A DNA stretch of 58,029 nt from Pseudomonas sp. UFMG81 (GCF_015354575.1 NZ_JACAFQ010000017.1:1-58029); one strand, 5' to 3'; counted from the first letter of the stretch, positions 42,201 to 51,740 are shown. Notes: a model not told the origin generated them from the letters alone. Numbers and translations are program-made.

Positions 42201-44660
42201 ATGTGTGTCTTCCAAAGAGTCTTGGTGGGCTGTTTTGCAGGATCGTTTGTACTGGTTAGCGTAAAAAGCACCCCTGTTGTTGCCGCTCAATTCGATACAG
42301 GCTTCGTCGCAGATTTTGGTGGCGCTGACGCATTGAAAAGCGATCTTGAATCCATGCTTCATGAGCAAGACGTCGGGCCGGGTCATTACTTGGTGGGAGT
42401 CAATATTAACCGCGACTTCTTTGGCCAGCGTGAAATCAACTTTGTTCGTCGGGGTCAGCATCTGAGTGCTTGCCTGTCGACCGCATTGGTTTCAGAAATG
42501 GGGATCAGGCTACCCGCTCAAGACTCTGAAGTTGATGAACAATGCCTGGACCTAAAGGCGCTGATTGAAGGTTCAACGGTGCACTTCGACAGTCGAAAAC
42601 TCGAACTGGACATCACTGTCCCCCAGATTTACATGGGGCGAGATGCCCGGGGTTATGTGTCACCCGAAGAATGGGACCGTGGCATCAATGCAGGCTTCAT
42701 AAACTACCAATTCTCGGGCTCGCAGAGCAAGAACCAGAAGCAAAATGCACAAAACTACAATGTGTACCTTAATGGCGGACTAAACCTGGGTGACTGGCAG
42801 TTTCGCTCCAGTTCGTCTTATCGCAAGGACGGTACGTGGGAGAGTGCTGCCACTTATGTGCAGAGGGACCTGCCTGGGACCATGGGCAATCTGACTTTAG
42901 GGGAAAGTGTGACGCCAGGTGGTACTTTCCAGAGCGTACCTTTTCGTGGACTGCAACTGGCTTCAGACACGCAAATGCTTCCTGACTCGCTTCAAGGCTA
43001 TGCGCCTGTAATTCACGGCGTGGCCCAGACTCAGGCACGTGTCGAGGTGCGACAGCACGGGTATTCCTTATACAGCACCTTCGTCTCCCCGGGCCCGTTC
43101 GAGATTCGTGACCTCAACGCAGCCTCGGGTAGCGGGGACCTTGAGGTAATTATTACTGAGGCGGATGGCACTGAACGGCGGTTTATCCAACCCTATGCAA
43201 CCCTCGGCAATTTGTTGCGCGACGGCACGTGGAGCTACAGCGCCACCGTCGGCCAGTATCATGAACCTGCCGCGCGAGTTGAACAGCCAATTTTCACCCA
43301 AGTGTCCATGGCTTACGGCATGCCCAATGATTATACGTTGTCATTGGGCACACTCATCTCAGATAGCTATCGCGCTTATCAAGTGGGTGTGGGTAAAGGG
43401 CTTGGGGTGTTGGGTGCATTGTCGTTGGACGTAACCCAAGCCGTAACCGATACGCGCGAACTGTCTGTGAGCGGCCAGAGCTATGGCTTGCGTTACGGTA
43501 AGGCGTTCGCTACCGGCACCAACCTGCGTTTTGCCGGTTACCGTTACTCGACACCGGGTTACCGGGACTTCAGCGAGGTGGTTGGCCTACGTACATGGGG
43601 CAGCGATTTCGATGAGTCAGTAGACTATTCGCGCGTCAGTCGTCGAAGCCGACTGGAAGCCAACATTTCTCAATCGTTCGCTAGCAGCACCTCACTGTAT
43701 CTGAATCTGTCACAGCAGGATTACTGGAATTCTTCCCGGCAACAGCGCCAGTTGCAGTTCGGCATTAGTGGTCAGGTTCAGCGCGTCAACCTTGCCCTGT
43801 ATGCCAGTAAAAGCTTAAGCGCTGACGACAATGAGGGTTTGCAACTTGGTTTAACCTTGAGCTTTCCGCTGGGCCGACAAAACAGCAGCGTCAGCCTGGA
43901 ACGAAACGCCGACGGGTCCAACGCTCAGCGCCTGGGTTTGAGCGGCTTGGCCGGGGACTATAACAACCTCAATTACAACCTGGATATGCAGCGCAGTGAG
44001 GGCTCGCCCAATACGGGGTCAGCCTCTATTGGTTATCGCGCTCCGTGGGCCAACGTGAATGCCGGCTTGAGTAGCAGCAGTGATTACAAGACCGCGAATA
44101 TCGGCATCTCCGGCTCCGTGCTGGCCCATGCTGGAGGGGTATTGGTGGGCCAGAGTTTGGGTGAAACAATGGCGCTTGTAGAGATTAAAGACACGCCCAA
44201 CGTTGGCGTCACCAATGCCCCTGGCACCTATACCAACGCACAGGGTTACAGTTTGGTGCCCTATGTTCAGCCCTATAGGCGCAACCGCATCAGCCTAGAC
44301 ACCAAAAGATTAGATAGCAACACCGACATCGATAGCGGAGTGACGATGGTGACGCCCCGACGAGGAGCAGTAGTGGCAGCTCGCTTTAATGTGAAACGCA
44401 CTGAAAAAGTGTTGGTCACTATCGCCACGACGCGTGGCCCAGTGGTGCCCTTCGGGGCTGCCGTACTGGACACCGCCGGCCAGAAAATCAACGCCGTAGG
44501 GCCAATGGGGCAGGTATTGCTAGCCGTCGGTGAGAGTCGTGATTTCCGTGTGGTTTGGGGGCCAGCAGAAGATCAGCAATGCGCCATTACCTTGGACCTT
44601 AACCAGACTCATGAAGAGGAAGGGTTCAAGATGGCGAATGCACGCTGTGCGTTTCTGTAG
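42201..44660 (+). CDS. Outer-membrane fimbrial usher
   Basis: This 819-residue FimD/PapC-type usher has an N-terminal periplasmic domain (DVGPGHYLVGVNINRDFFGQ), a 24-strand barrel with plug, and a C-terminal domain ending with a Cys pair (QQCAITLDL, NARCAFL). Typical motifs include DGTWSYSATVGQYHEP and NDYTLSLGT. GAGG precedes ATG 42201. It assembles the pilus in the outer membrane. Confidence 0.93.
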   Translation: MCVFQRVLVGCFAGSFVLVSVKSTPVVAAQFDTGFVADFGGADALKSDLESMLHEQDVGPGHYLVGVNINRDFFGQREINFVRRGQHLSACLSTALVSEMGIRLPAQDSEVDEQCLDLKALIEGSTVHFDSRKLELDITVPQIYMGRDARGYVSPEEWDRGINAGFINYQFSGSQSKNQKQNAQNYNVYLNGGLNLGDWQFRSSSSYRKDGTWESAATYVQRDLPGTMGNLTLGESVTPGGTFQSVPFRGLQLASDTQMLPDSLQGYAPVIHGVAQTQARVEVRQHGYSLYSTFVSPGPFEIRDLNAASGSGDLEVIITEADGTERRFIQPYATLGNLLRDGTWSYSATVGQYHEPAARVEQPIFTQVSMAYGMPNDYTLSLGTLISDSYRAYQVGVGKGLGVLGALSLDVTQAVTDTRELSVSGQSYGLRYGKAFATGTNLRFAGYRYSTPGYRDFSEVVGLRTWGSDFDESVDYSRVSRRSRLEANISQSFASSTSLYLNLSQQDYWNSSRQQRQLQFGISGQVQRVNLALYASKSLSADDNEGLQLGLTLSFPLGRQNSSVSLERNADGSNAQRLGLSGLAGDYNNLNYNLDMQRSEGSPNTGSASIGYRAPWANVNAGLSSSSDYKTANIGISGSVLAHAGGVLVGQSLGETMALVEIKDTPNVGVTNAPGTYTNAQGYSLVPYVQPYRRNRISLDTKRLDSNTDIDSGVTMVTPRRGAVVAARFNVKRTEKVLVTIATTRGPVVPFGAAVLDTAGQKINAVGPMGQVLLAVGESRDFRVVWGPAEDQQCAITLDLNQTHEEEGFKMANARCAFL

Positions 44661-44679
44661 TCACACAGGTATTGGTAAG

Positions 44680-44721
44680 GTCCTCAAAGCGAGGCTTGAG
44701 GACTTTCCCGTTTAGTTTTTC
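44680..44721 (+). terminator. Rho-independent terminator after usher
   Basis: GTCCTCAA (44680-44687) pairs with TTGAGGAC (44696-44703), followed by TTTCCCGTTTAGTTTTTC. It lies between the usher stop and the convergent sensor gene, whose stop is at 44720. Confidence 0.75.
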
Positions 44722-47700
44722 ATTTTTTTTGATCAGCAGTTGCCGCTAAGCTGTCGTTGAGCTTACCCATGAGCAACTGCAGCTCTTTGCAGAGCAGGAG
44801 CAAGCTCTCCATCGTGGCATTTTGTTCTACGGCTTCCTCCACAGCTTCGCATAACCGCAACAACGGCTCGGACTGCACCATTTGAGCAGAGCTTTTCAAT
44901 TTATGTGCTTGGCTGGCTACTAACTTGAGGTCGCGTTGCGCGAGGGCATCCTCCAATATCTGTAGATCCTGCTGATTGCAGACAACCAGATGACGCAGCA
45001 AATCGCGCTGTTTTTCCTGTGGCAGATTGAACAGTACTACGGCTGAGGGCGCGGCCATCACGGTTTCCAGCGTTGTATTACCCGTGTATGCGGGAACGTG
45101 GAGCGCCAGCATTGACACGTTCAGCGGCTTGAGCAGGCAGATATCCATGCCAGCGCTGAGACCCGCTTGAATGTCTTCGCTACGGGCACTCGCCGTAGTA
45201 CCAATGATAGTACACGGTCGTTTCTGCAACCGCTGCTCCAGACTACGTATCTCTTCGGCCAGGGCGACACCATCCAACTCCGGCATATTGCAATCAGTAA
45301 TCACAATATCAATATCGCCCTCTTCCCAAATAAACAGTGCCTCCAGGCCATTATTGGCCAAAATTGGTACATGGCCGAACAACTCAATCTGCTCTTTAAG
45401 CAAGATCAGGCTGGGCAGGTGATCCTCGGCAATCAGAATTTTAAGTCGCTGATCGATGGGAATTAAAGGTTTGCTTGACGGCACTATCTGCGGGATGTCA
45501 CCAGGTGCGACTTCTTCAGCAGAGCCTGTCAGCGTCAGGGTAGTACCGGTTCCTGGGATACTATCTACCAGCAGGTCACCGCCAATTATTCGACTCAAGG
45601 ATTGAGAAATACAAAGGCCAATCCCGGCACCCCTGTTCCGATTGAATGAGCCTTGGGAAAAAGGTGTGAATAGCGTAGACATATCGGCTGGATGAATGCC
45701 TGGGCCGGTGTCTTGCACACTGATTTCGAAGCCAAAGCGCCGCGCCTCCATGCGAAAACCATGAACGCGCAGCGTGATGCCACCGCGGTCGGTGAACTTA
45801 ATGGCATTGCTCATCAGATTTGACAGAATCTGCTTGATTTTCAAAGCGTCCAGACGCGCTGGCAGGTCGCCATAGGCATCGCATTCGACCTTGATCCACA
45901 GTCCTTTACGGGCCGCAAGGCTATCGAAAATCGAATGAATGGAGGTGATGATCTGCCTCAGATTGCATATTTGATAATTTAAGCGAGTCTGCCCGGACTC
46001 GATACTGGAAAAATCTAGAATACCGCCAAGCAACTCCAACAGGCTTACTGCAGCTTCATGGGCGACCTGCAATGATTGAAGGTTCTTGCCCTGGGTTTCG
46101 GGCCGGGTCAGTACCAGTTCAAGCATGCCGATAATGGCATTCATTGGCGTCCTGATTTCGTGGCTCATCGTAGCCAAAAAGATCGACTTGCTACTGTTTG
46201 CACGGTCTGCGGACTCTTTAGCCTCGCGAAGCTCTTCAAGAATTCGTAAACGATCACCGATGTCCAGCCACCCACAGACCACACCAAAAACCTGCTGATT
46301 GTCATCGCGTAATGGCTGTATCCAGTGGTAGATCTCCAGGGTATACCCCCCGAGCGACAAAGTCTGATCACGCGAAATAGCGACACCGCTTTTCGCGACG
46401 TGCCTATACTCGTGTTGCCATTGAGCAAAAACGGTGCGATCCAACATCGATTCCAGCAGCTCACTACGGGTGCTGGAAGTGGCATTTGGAATAAATGTTT
46501 GAGCGTAGGGGGTGTTGAAAAGGAGCAGCGTTTCATCAGTATCGCGCACATAAATGGGGTGCGGAATGCTGTCGACAATATTCTGGATCAAACTCAAGCG
46601 TTTTTGCAACTGTTCACGTACGATGCTTTTCTTGAAAATTATTTTTCTTAAGTAAAGAATCCATATACAGGTGGCCAGAAGCAATATAAATGAGACACTG
46701 AGAACCTGATAGATTCTTAAGGTAGCATTTTCCCAATACAAGTTATCGGTAGCCGCATTGGCCCGCCAGCGCCCAGAGATGGCCGCTGTATCGCTTGGGG
46801 ATATGCGTAGCAACGCCTTTTCGATGATGGACACCAACACTCGGTTCTGCGGTTGACTGGCGAGGCCTACCCGCGCGTTAAAACCTTTATACAAGCCGGA
46901 AGCTTTTAGTGCGCTTTCATACTTATACGAAAGGTAGTACCTGGCTTGATTGGTGGAGGTCAGCGTGACATCGCTCTTCCCATCCCGAACATTACTCAGC
47001 GCATCAGCAATATTGTCGGTGATATCAACCCTCAAGCGCGGATAGTATTTGCGCAGATGCTCCAACAAAGCATCGGACTTGGGCAGCGCAATGCTTTGGC
47101 CCGCACCCTCATGCAACGCGAACTCACCTTCCACATCTTGCTTGGTGATGAACATGTATGGCGCAGTAATTATTGGCCGAGTGAATAAATATTTTTGATC
47201 TCGGGAGTCTGTTTCCGACATGATAGTCAGATCAACACTGCCGGAGTCCAGCAATTGCATCGCTTCATGCACCGAACGGGTGCGCACAATTTTAAAATGC
47301 AGGCCCGAATACAGGCGAATCAGTTCCAGAATATCGGACATGGTACCGCCGAACTGGCCACGATTATCGAACAGCGCATAGGGTGCCAGGTCCTCGCTGA
47401 CGGCGACCCTAAACGGCTCTTTGCGGCTAAGCAGTTGTTTTTCATCATGATCAAGCGCACTAACGAGCTCATCATCACTGCACTTTAGCGTCGTCACCCA
47501 CCAGTTGATCATGCTGATGATCTGGCAGCGACTATGAGATTGCAGCTGCCGATCTAGAATTGAAACAAGGCGACTACTATTATCAGTGTGAGCAAAGCCT
47601 ATAAACTCTTCCAGGCCGTTCACACTTATATTGGTCACCAACTGGTTATTAAAACTTTGACTCAACAGATAATTAGTACTGACGGTATCTCCCAAATAAG

Positions 47701-48313
47701 CCTGCGCCCGGCCATTCAGGACCGCCGCTATCGCATCGTAGGGAGAGGCATAGCTTTTGATGGTCGCACTACGAAATATTCCAAGCGTTTTATCATCGAT
47801 AAACCCATCTTGAGTCGTTGATATCTCCGAAGACGCGTCACGCAGATCGATATCCAATAGGCTGCCGGTCGTAGAGTACAATGCAATTTGAGTATATGCG
47901 TAGGGTGCGGATATCTGTACCCCATACCGTTCTGCTTCTGGTCGAGTGGCCGCGTCAACCAGGTCTATATCGCCCCTTTTCAACGCGTTGAATGCGCTAT
48001 CTCGATTCGCGTAGGCAACGACTTCAAAACGAATGCCCAGCGCATCCTGCAGGGCCAGCAAATTTTCCGCGAGAATGCCTTTTAACTCTTTTTTTTGCGT
48101 AAATATGGTCAGGGGTGGGTAGTCAGGGAAACTGACGCCAACCCTCACGGCCTTGTGCTTGGCAAGCCACGCCTGATCGTCTGATCCTACCGGAGCAGAA
48201 AAACTCAGGCCCTGCCCACGAGAGGTAAGCTGATAGCTTTCGGCGCCCACTGCTACGCCAGGTGGCAACACCAAGTACAACGCAGCAAGCATCAACAGTT
48301 GAACGACTTTCAT
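44720..48313 (-). CDS. BvgS/RocS-type unorthodox hybrid sensor kinase
   Basis: This 1197-residue sensor has a signal peptide, two tandem periplasmic Venus-flytrap (SBP_bac_3) domains at about 50-290 and 300-520, one membrane helix (about 535-557) and a PAS domain (about 575-690). The kinase H is H718 (MSHEIRTP), with an ATPase domain ending GAGIGLCIS, a receiver with D1007 (VITDCNMPELDG) and an Hpt His at H1137 (AHKLKSS). This is the BvgS/RocS1/EvgS layout. I start at ATG 48313; a TTG at 48328 overlapping the regulator stop is an alternative. It presumably phosphorylates the adjacent regulator to control the fimbria. Confidence 0.92.
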   Translation of the reverse strand: MKVVQLLMLAALYLVLPPGVAVGAESYQLTSRGQGLSFSAPVGSDDQAWLAKHKAVRVGVSFPDYPPLTIFTQKKELKGILAENLLALQDALGIRFEVVAYANRDSAFNALKRGDIDLVDAATRPEAERYGVQISAPYAYTQIALYSTTGSLLDIDLRDASSEISTTQDGFIDDKTLGIFRSATIKSYASPYDAIAAVLNGRAQAYLGDTVSTNYLLSQSFNNQLVTNISVNGLEEFIGFAHTDNSSRLVSILDRQLQSHSRCQIISMINWWVTTLKCSDDELVSALDHDEKQLLSRKEPFRVAVSEDLAPYALFDNRGQFGGTMSDILELIRLYSGLHFKIVRTRSVHEAMQLLDSGSVDLTIMSETDSRDQKYLFTRPIITAPYMFITKQDVEGEFALHEGAGQSIALPKSDALLEHLRKYYPRLRVDITDNIADALSNVRDGKSDVTLTSTNQARYYLSYKYESALKASGLYKGFNARVGLASQPQNRVLVSIIEKALLRISPSDTAAISGRWRANAATDNLYWENATLRIYQVLSVSFILLLATCIWILYLRKIIFKKSIVREQLQKRLSLIQNIVDSIPHPIYVRDTDETLLLFNTPYAQTFIPNATSSTRSELLESMLDRTVFAQWQHEYRHVAKSGVAISRDQTLSLGGYTLEIYHWIQPLRDDNQQVFGVVCGWLDIGDRLRILEELREAKESADRANSSKSIFLATMSHEIRTPMNAIIGMLELVLTRPETQGKNLQSLQVAHEAAVSLLELLGGILDFSSIESGQTRLNYQICNLRQIITSIHSIFDSLAARKGLWIKVECDAYGDLPARLDALKIKQILSNLMSNAIKFTDRGGITLRVHGFRMEARRFGFEISVQDTGPGIHPADMSTLFTPFSQGSFNRNRGAGIGLCISQSLSRIIGGDLLVDSIPGTGTTLTLTGSAEEVAPGDIPQIVPSSKPLIPIDQRLKILIAEDHLPSLILLKEQIELFGHVPILANNGLEALFIWEEGDIDIVITDCNMPELDGVALAEEIRSLEQRLQKRPCTIIGTTASARSEDIQAGLSAGMDICLLKPLNVSMLALHVPAYTGNTTLETVMAAPSAVVLFNLPQEKQRDLLRHLVVCNQQDLQILEDALAQRDLKLVASQAHKLKSSAQMVQSEPLLRLCEAVEEAVEQNATMESLLLLCKELQLLMGKLNDSLAATADQKK

Positions 48314-48324
48314 AGCCAGGCCAA

Positions 48325-48948
48325 TCAAATAAGATTCATTTCTTTTGCAACACTTGCCAACTCTATCGTCGTACGCACCCCCAACTTGCGAAGGATATTG
48401 ATTTTGTGCCCACTAACAGTTTTATGACTCAAAAACAGTTGCTCACCAATTGCCACGTTACTCAAGCCTTGCACCAGCAGTTGCAATATAATTATTTCCT
48501 TATTGGTAAGCTTCTTGGCGTCGAGCTCACTGCCAAAGCCATGCTCTACATACTGATCCAGCGCTTCCCTTGGAAAGTAAAGATACCCATCATTTATTGC
48601 ATCAAAGCCCTTGATAAGTTCATCCATTGTAGCGCTTTTATTTATAAACCCCGAGGCGCCAGCCTGCATGCAGCGAGCGGCATAGATACCCGCCGCCTGC
48701 GAGGTGAAGACCAAGGTCTTGATCTTGATATTTTCCGAGTTGAGTCGTTGCAGCACTGACAGCCCATCCAAACCATCAAGCCCTATGTCCAGCAGCAAAT
48801 ATTCCGGCGACAGAGTGCGGATTTTCAATAACGCATCAACCCCGTCGGTCGAGGTTGCAACGACGGTATAACCGTTCCGCTCCAAGGCGGCTGTTATCGC
48901 ACCACAGATGATGGGGTGGTCATCAACGATTAGCAGAGTTTTACTCAT
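48325..48948 (-). CDS. NarL/FixJ-type response regulator (RocA/BvgA-like)
   Basis: This 207-residue regulator has an N-terminal receiver (D9, D10, phospho-acceptor D54 in LLLDIGLDG, K in INKSA) and a C-terminal LuxR-type HTH (LTNKEIIILQLLVQGLSN, then HKTVSGHKINILRKLG). The start is ATG 48948 (MSKTLLIVDDHP); the longer frame to 49065 has no support. Its gene overlaps or abuts the sensor gene. A perfect TATAAT lies 34 nt upstream. Likely targets are the pilin and adhesin promoters. Confidence 0.92.
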   Translation of the reverse strand: MSKTLLIVDDHPIICGAITAALERNGYTVVATSTDGVDALLKIRTLSPEYLLLDIGLDGLDGLSVLQRLNSENIKIKTLVFTSQAAGIYAARCMQAGASGFINKSATMDELIKGFDAINDGYLYFPREALDQYVEHGFGSELDAKKLTNKEIIILQLLVQGLSNVAIGEQLFLSHKTVSGHKINILRKLGVRTTIELASVAKEMNLI

Positions 48949-48981
48949 GGTATCGACACTTTGGTTATTAAGGCGTCTGCC

Positions 48982-48987
48982 ATTATA
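48982..48987 (-). promoter_or_regulatory. Promoter -10 of response regulator gene
   Basis: TATAAT on the minus strand, 33 nt before the ATG. The nearest -35-like hexamer (TTGTCT) is 20 nt away, so the promoter probably needs an activator. Confidence 0.5.
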
Positions 48988-49047
48988 GCTTGAAACGATC
49001 TTTTTTGAGACAACCACCCTGATGCTGCGCTTGCACCAAGACGAATT

Positions 49048-49083
49048 CAAGACTGTTCTTGCCATTCTGCAAGACGCATCTTG
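49048..49083. promoter_or_regulatory. Candidate response-regulator operator upstream of adhesin
   Basis: Two perfect-arm dyads, CAAGA-CTGT-TCTTG (49048-49061) and CAAGA-CGCA-TCTTG (49070-49083), start 22 bp apart. A further CAAGAC at 49037 is 11 bp before. They end 69 nt before the adhesin ATG and lie about 60 bp behind the regulator's -10, so they could act on both divergent genes. Confidence 0.6.
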
Positions 49084-49152
49084 GTTTTTTTCGGGTGCGG
49101 TTTTGCTAGTTTGGCGCCCTTCAGGTACAGGTTAAAAACTCAGAGGCGCTTG

Positions 49153-50223
49153 ATGTACAGTCGATTTCTTATGCTGCTTTGTTGTGCGTCTGCTAATGCA
49201 TGGGCAGATTGCGAGGGCGGAGAAACTGATGTTTATCCGGAATTTGACTTGGGCGTTCAGTATATCCCAAGAGATGCGCCTATTGGTTCTGTGATTGGGG
49301 TGGCTAACCAGACATATACTCATAAAGCCCCAACAATCACCTGCAGGCCTGGAACGTGGCTCAAGCCTAATCCAGATTCGTGGGAAGCTAGACTCAATTC
49401 CTGGCCGAAAGTGACAGGGATTAACCTTCCGTCAATCCCTGGGCTTGGAGCGGGCGACCTCACTGTCTCCAAGACTAATGTACCCGGTGTCGGCCTCATA
49501 GTTACGGCATCTGGTCGCACTATCAATAACTGGAGTGTCACTGCTGGGGTATACCCAAACGTCCCTTACGCGCTTACAAACAAGTCACTCCAAAATATCT
49601 ACTCGGTATCGACCAGCTTCACCTTGATCAAGATCAGTGATGATATCCCAATGGGGAGCTCATCGATCAGCAACAGCACATCTGCCGTGGGGTTCTGGTC
49701 GGGCAATCGACGTTTTCATAGTGTCTTTCTAACGGGCACGGTGGTTCGTTCTGAGTGCTCGCTGGCTGGCGGCGCCAATGCCAATATTGAAGTACCAATG
49801 GGCGATGTCATGCGAAGAGACTTCAAAGGAAAGAATAGCCATTTGGAGAGCAAGGACATAGTGATCCCCTTGATCAACTGCACGGCCGGGGCTTACCCGA
49901 CGGATCAGGGTTGGAACTACTACCAGAACGCCAATGCGTATCTGCGCATGGAGGGTGTTCAGGGTTCTTCTGTCCTTGATGCAGGAAGAGGAATTCTTGG
50001 CCTATCGCAAGACTCCACGGCAAAGGGCTTGGCTGTTCAAGTACTACGCAAAGATGGCGTCACGCCGCTAATGTTGGGTGAGGATGTTTCAATCGCTCAA
50101 CTAAAAGATGACAGCATGAACATCGAATTGAAAGCACGCTACATCCAAACCTCAGACTCGAAAATTGGCCCAGAACCCGGAATTGCCAATGCCCGAGCGA
50201 AATTTACACTTACCTACAAGTAA
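49153..50223 (+). CDS. Fimbrial tip adhesin
   Basis: This 356-residue protein has a signal peptide ending ANAWA. The N-terminal region of about 190 residues would be the receptor-binding domain, followed by a pilin domain (FLTGTVVRSECSLAGGANAN ... ARAKFTLTYK). This two-domain form is that of FimH-like adhesins. I start at ATG 49153 with GAGG upstream. The pilin domain ends with the same AKxxFxxxYK strand as the major pilin, indicating use of the same chaperone-usher. It is separated from the other fimbrial genes by the two-component genes. Confidence 0.85.
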   Translation: MYSRFLMLLCCASANAWADCEGGETDVYPEFDLGVQYIPRDAPIGSVIGVANQTYTHKAPTITCRPGTWLKPNPDSWEARLNSWPKVTGINLPSIPGLGAGDLTVSKTNVPGVGLIVTASGRTINNWSVTAGVYPNVPYALTNKSLQNIYSVSTSFTLIKISDDIPMGSSSISNSTSAVGFWSGNRRFHSVFLTGTVVRSECSLAGGANANIEVPMGDVMRRDFKGKNSHLESKDIVIPLINCTAGAYPTDQGWNYYQNANAYLRMEGVQGSSVLDAGRGILGLSQDSTAKGLAVQVLRKDGVTPLMLGEDVSIAQLKDDSMNIELKARYIQTSDSKIGPEPGIANARAKFTLTYK

Positions 50224-50323
50224 GCAGCTTAGCAAATTCCGACCACACAGACTGCCAGCGTGTCACTCAAGGCACTTTACGAGCAGGCCAGACTAGAACA
50301 CACCTTTATCGAGAACCTGACTC

Positions 50324-51553
50324 ATGCCTTCGTTGAACGTACTGTTATTGTGCTCAAACCCCTTCCGAGCCAAACAACTTTCAAAGATCTTGACAGCCTC
50401 CAAATCTGTGAGCTTAAGCGTACTCGACCGAGACAGTGACTGGAACCAAGCCCCACCAGAACCGAACAATCTTGACTTGGTAATTTGTGATTCGCTGCAC
50501 ACCAATGATTCCATTTATTACCTACGCAGGCTTTACCAGCACCACAGCTTTTTCTCAGTTATCGAGTGCGAGGCCCTGGAGGCATCCATTCGCTGGAGCC
50601 TGGCTAAATTTCGAGAGTGCTCGGGAAAGTACGCACTCGGCAGCTACAACGACCTGGACGCAGTACATATAAATGAATTGCTTGGCAAAGCCATGCTTGT
50701 TAAACGTACGGTTAAAAACGTCTCATCGCGCAGCACCACCGACAATTGGACATTTGACTCAGACCTATCCCATGCAATCAACAACCAACAGATAGCACCT
50801 TATTTTCAACCCCAAGTTTGCCTGAAGAGCCGAAAGATCAATGGCGTGGAAGTGTTGGCCCGTTGGCGGCACCCACTCAAGGGCTTACTAGGACCGTATT
50901 CTTTTTTACACCTACTCGACAGCATGGAGCGCCAGATCCAGTTGTTTGATTGTCTATTCCAACAAGGGCTACGCTTACAGCGACATTTGCGTACACACGC
51001 CCTTGGCGATACCTTGGCGTTCTCCTACAATATCGAGGCCAGTCTATTAAACGCTCCTGAGTTTGCTGCATTGGTTCTGCGTCGAATCGACGACGCGAAG
51101 GTCTTGAAGCAATGGGTAATCTTGGAGATTACGGAGCGTGAAGCCCTTGATTTAGACATGCAGAGCATCGAGAACATCTGTCTATTGATGAAGCATGGAG
51201 TCAGGTTATCCCTAGATGATTTCGGCACTGGGCACTCGTCAATCATGCGCCTTGCCGATATTCCATTTAGTCAAATCAAGCTGGACGTTGGCCTGATCGG
51301 CAACGCCATGAGAATTAAAGAGACCCGTATTATTGAAGCCTTGGTTGGACTGGCCAAATCGCTTAATTTGGAACTCGTGGCCGAAGGTGTCGAGACAGAG
51401 CAACAACGGGCGCATTTGCATCGGCTCGGTATACGTTCAGCTCAAGGTTTCCTCTTTGATAAGCCCATGAAAGAAGCAGATCTTTTACAACGCTTGGCAT
51501 CTGACTATTCGATTCCTCGCGTGATTAACTGTAAGGGGGTTCAAAGAGGTTAA
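50324..51553 (+). CDS. EAL-domain c-di-GMP phosphodiesterase (RocR/PvrR-like)
   Basis: This 409-residue protein has a receiver-like N-terminus (1-120) and an EAL domain (about 150-395). The signature reads EVL with E176 kept. N236, E268, D298-D299 (LDDFGTG), K319 (IKLD), E354/E357 (EGVET) and Q374 (AQGFLF) are all present, so it should be active. The receiver keeps D56 (VICDSL) but has CSN where the acidic Asp pair normally sits, so phosphorylation is doubtful. RocR and PvrR control Cup fimbriae in P. aeruginosa by lowering c-di-GMP or competing for the sensor. Confidence 0.88.
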   Translation: MPSLNVLLLCSNPFRAKQLSKILTASKSVSLSVLDRDSDWNQAPPEPNNLDLVICDSLHTNDSIYYLRRLYQHHSFFSVIECEALEASIRWSLAKFRECSGKYALGSYNDLDAVHINELLGKAMLVKRTVKNVSSRSTTDNWTFDSDLSHAINNQQIAPYFQPQVCLKSRKINGVEVLARWRHPLKGLLGPYSFLHLLDSMERQIQLFDCLFQQGLRLQRHLRTHALGDTLAFSYNIEASLLNAPEFAALVLRRIDDAKVLKQWVILEITEREALDLDMQSIENICLLMKHGVRLSLDDFGTGHSSIMRLADIPFSQIKLDVGLIGNAMRIKETRIIEALVGLAKSLNLELVAEGVETEQQRAHLHRLGIRSAQGFLFDKPMKEADLLQRLASDYSIPRVINCKGVQRG

Positions 51554-51631
51554 AGGGATTACTCATTCGCATGGATTATAAATCGGCCCTTTCAAGGTCC
51601 TGACGGCTAGCGCATGAGGGCGACCAAGGCA

Positions 51632-51720
51632 GGCGCCTGGGCGTCACACCGCTGGACTTGGACAAGCAGAATTGCGCGGTGGCCTGGAGGTGCATGCCTG
51701 AATCTTGGGTGAAGGCCGCT
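51632..51720 (+). repeat. Right direct repeat flanking the fimbrial/Roc locus
   Basis: This 89-bp copy matches 40391-40478 in the same direction, with the shared end TGCCTGAATCTTGGGTGAAG ... GCCGCT. It follows AT-rich DNA and leads directly into composite element copy 4. Confidence 0.75.
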
Positions 51721-51740
51721 AGGTGCCTGCCGGTGTTTTT

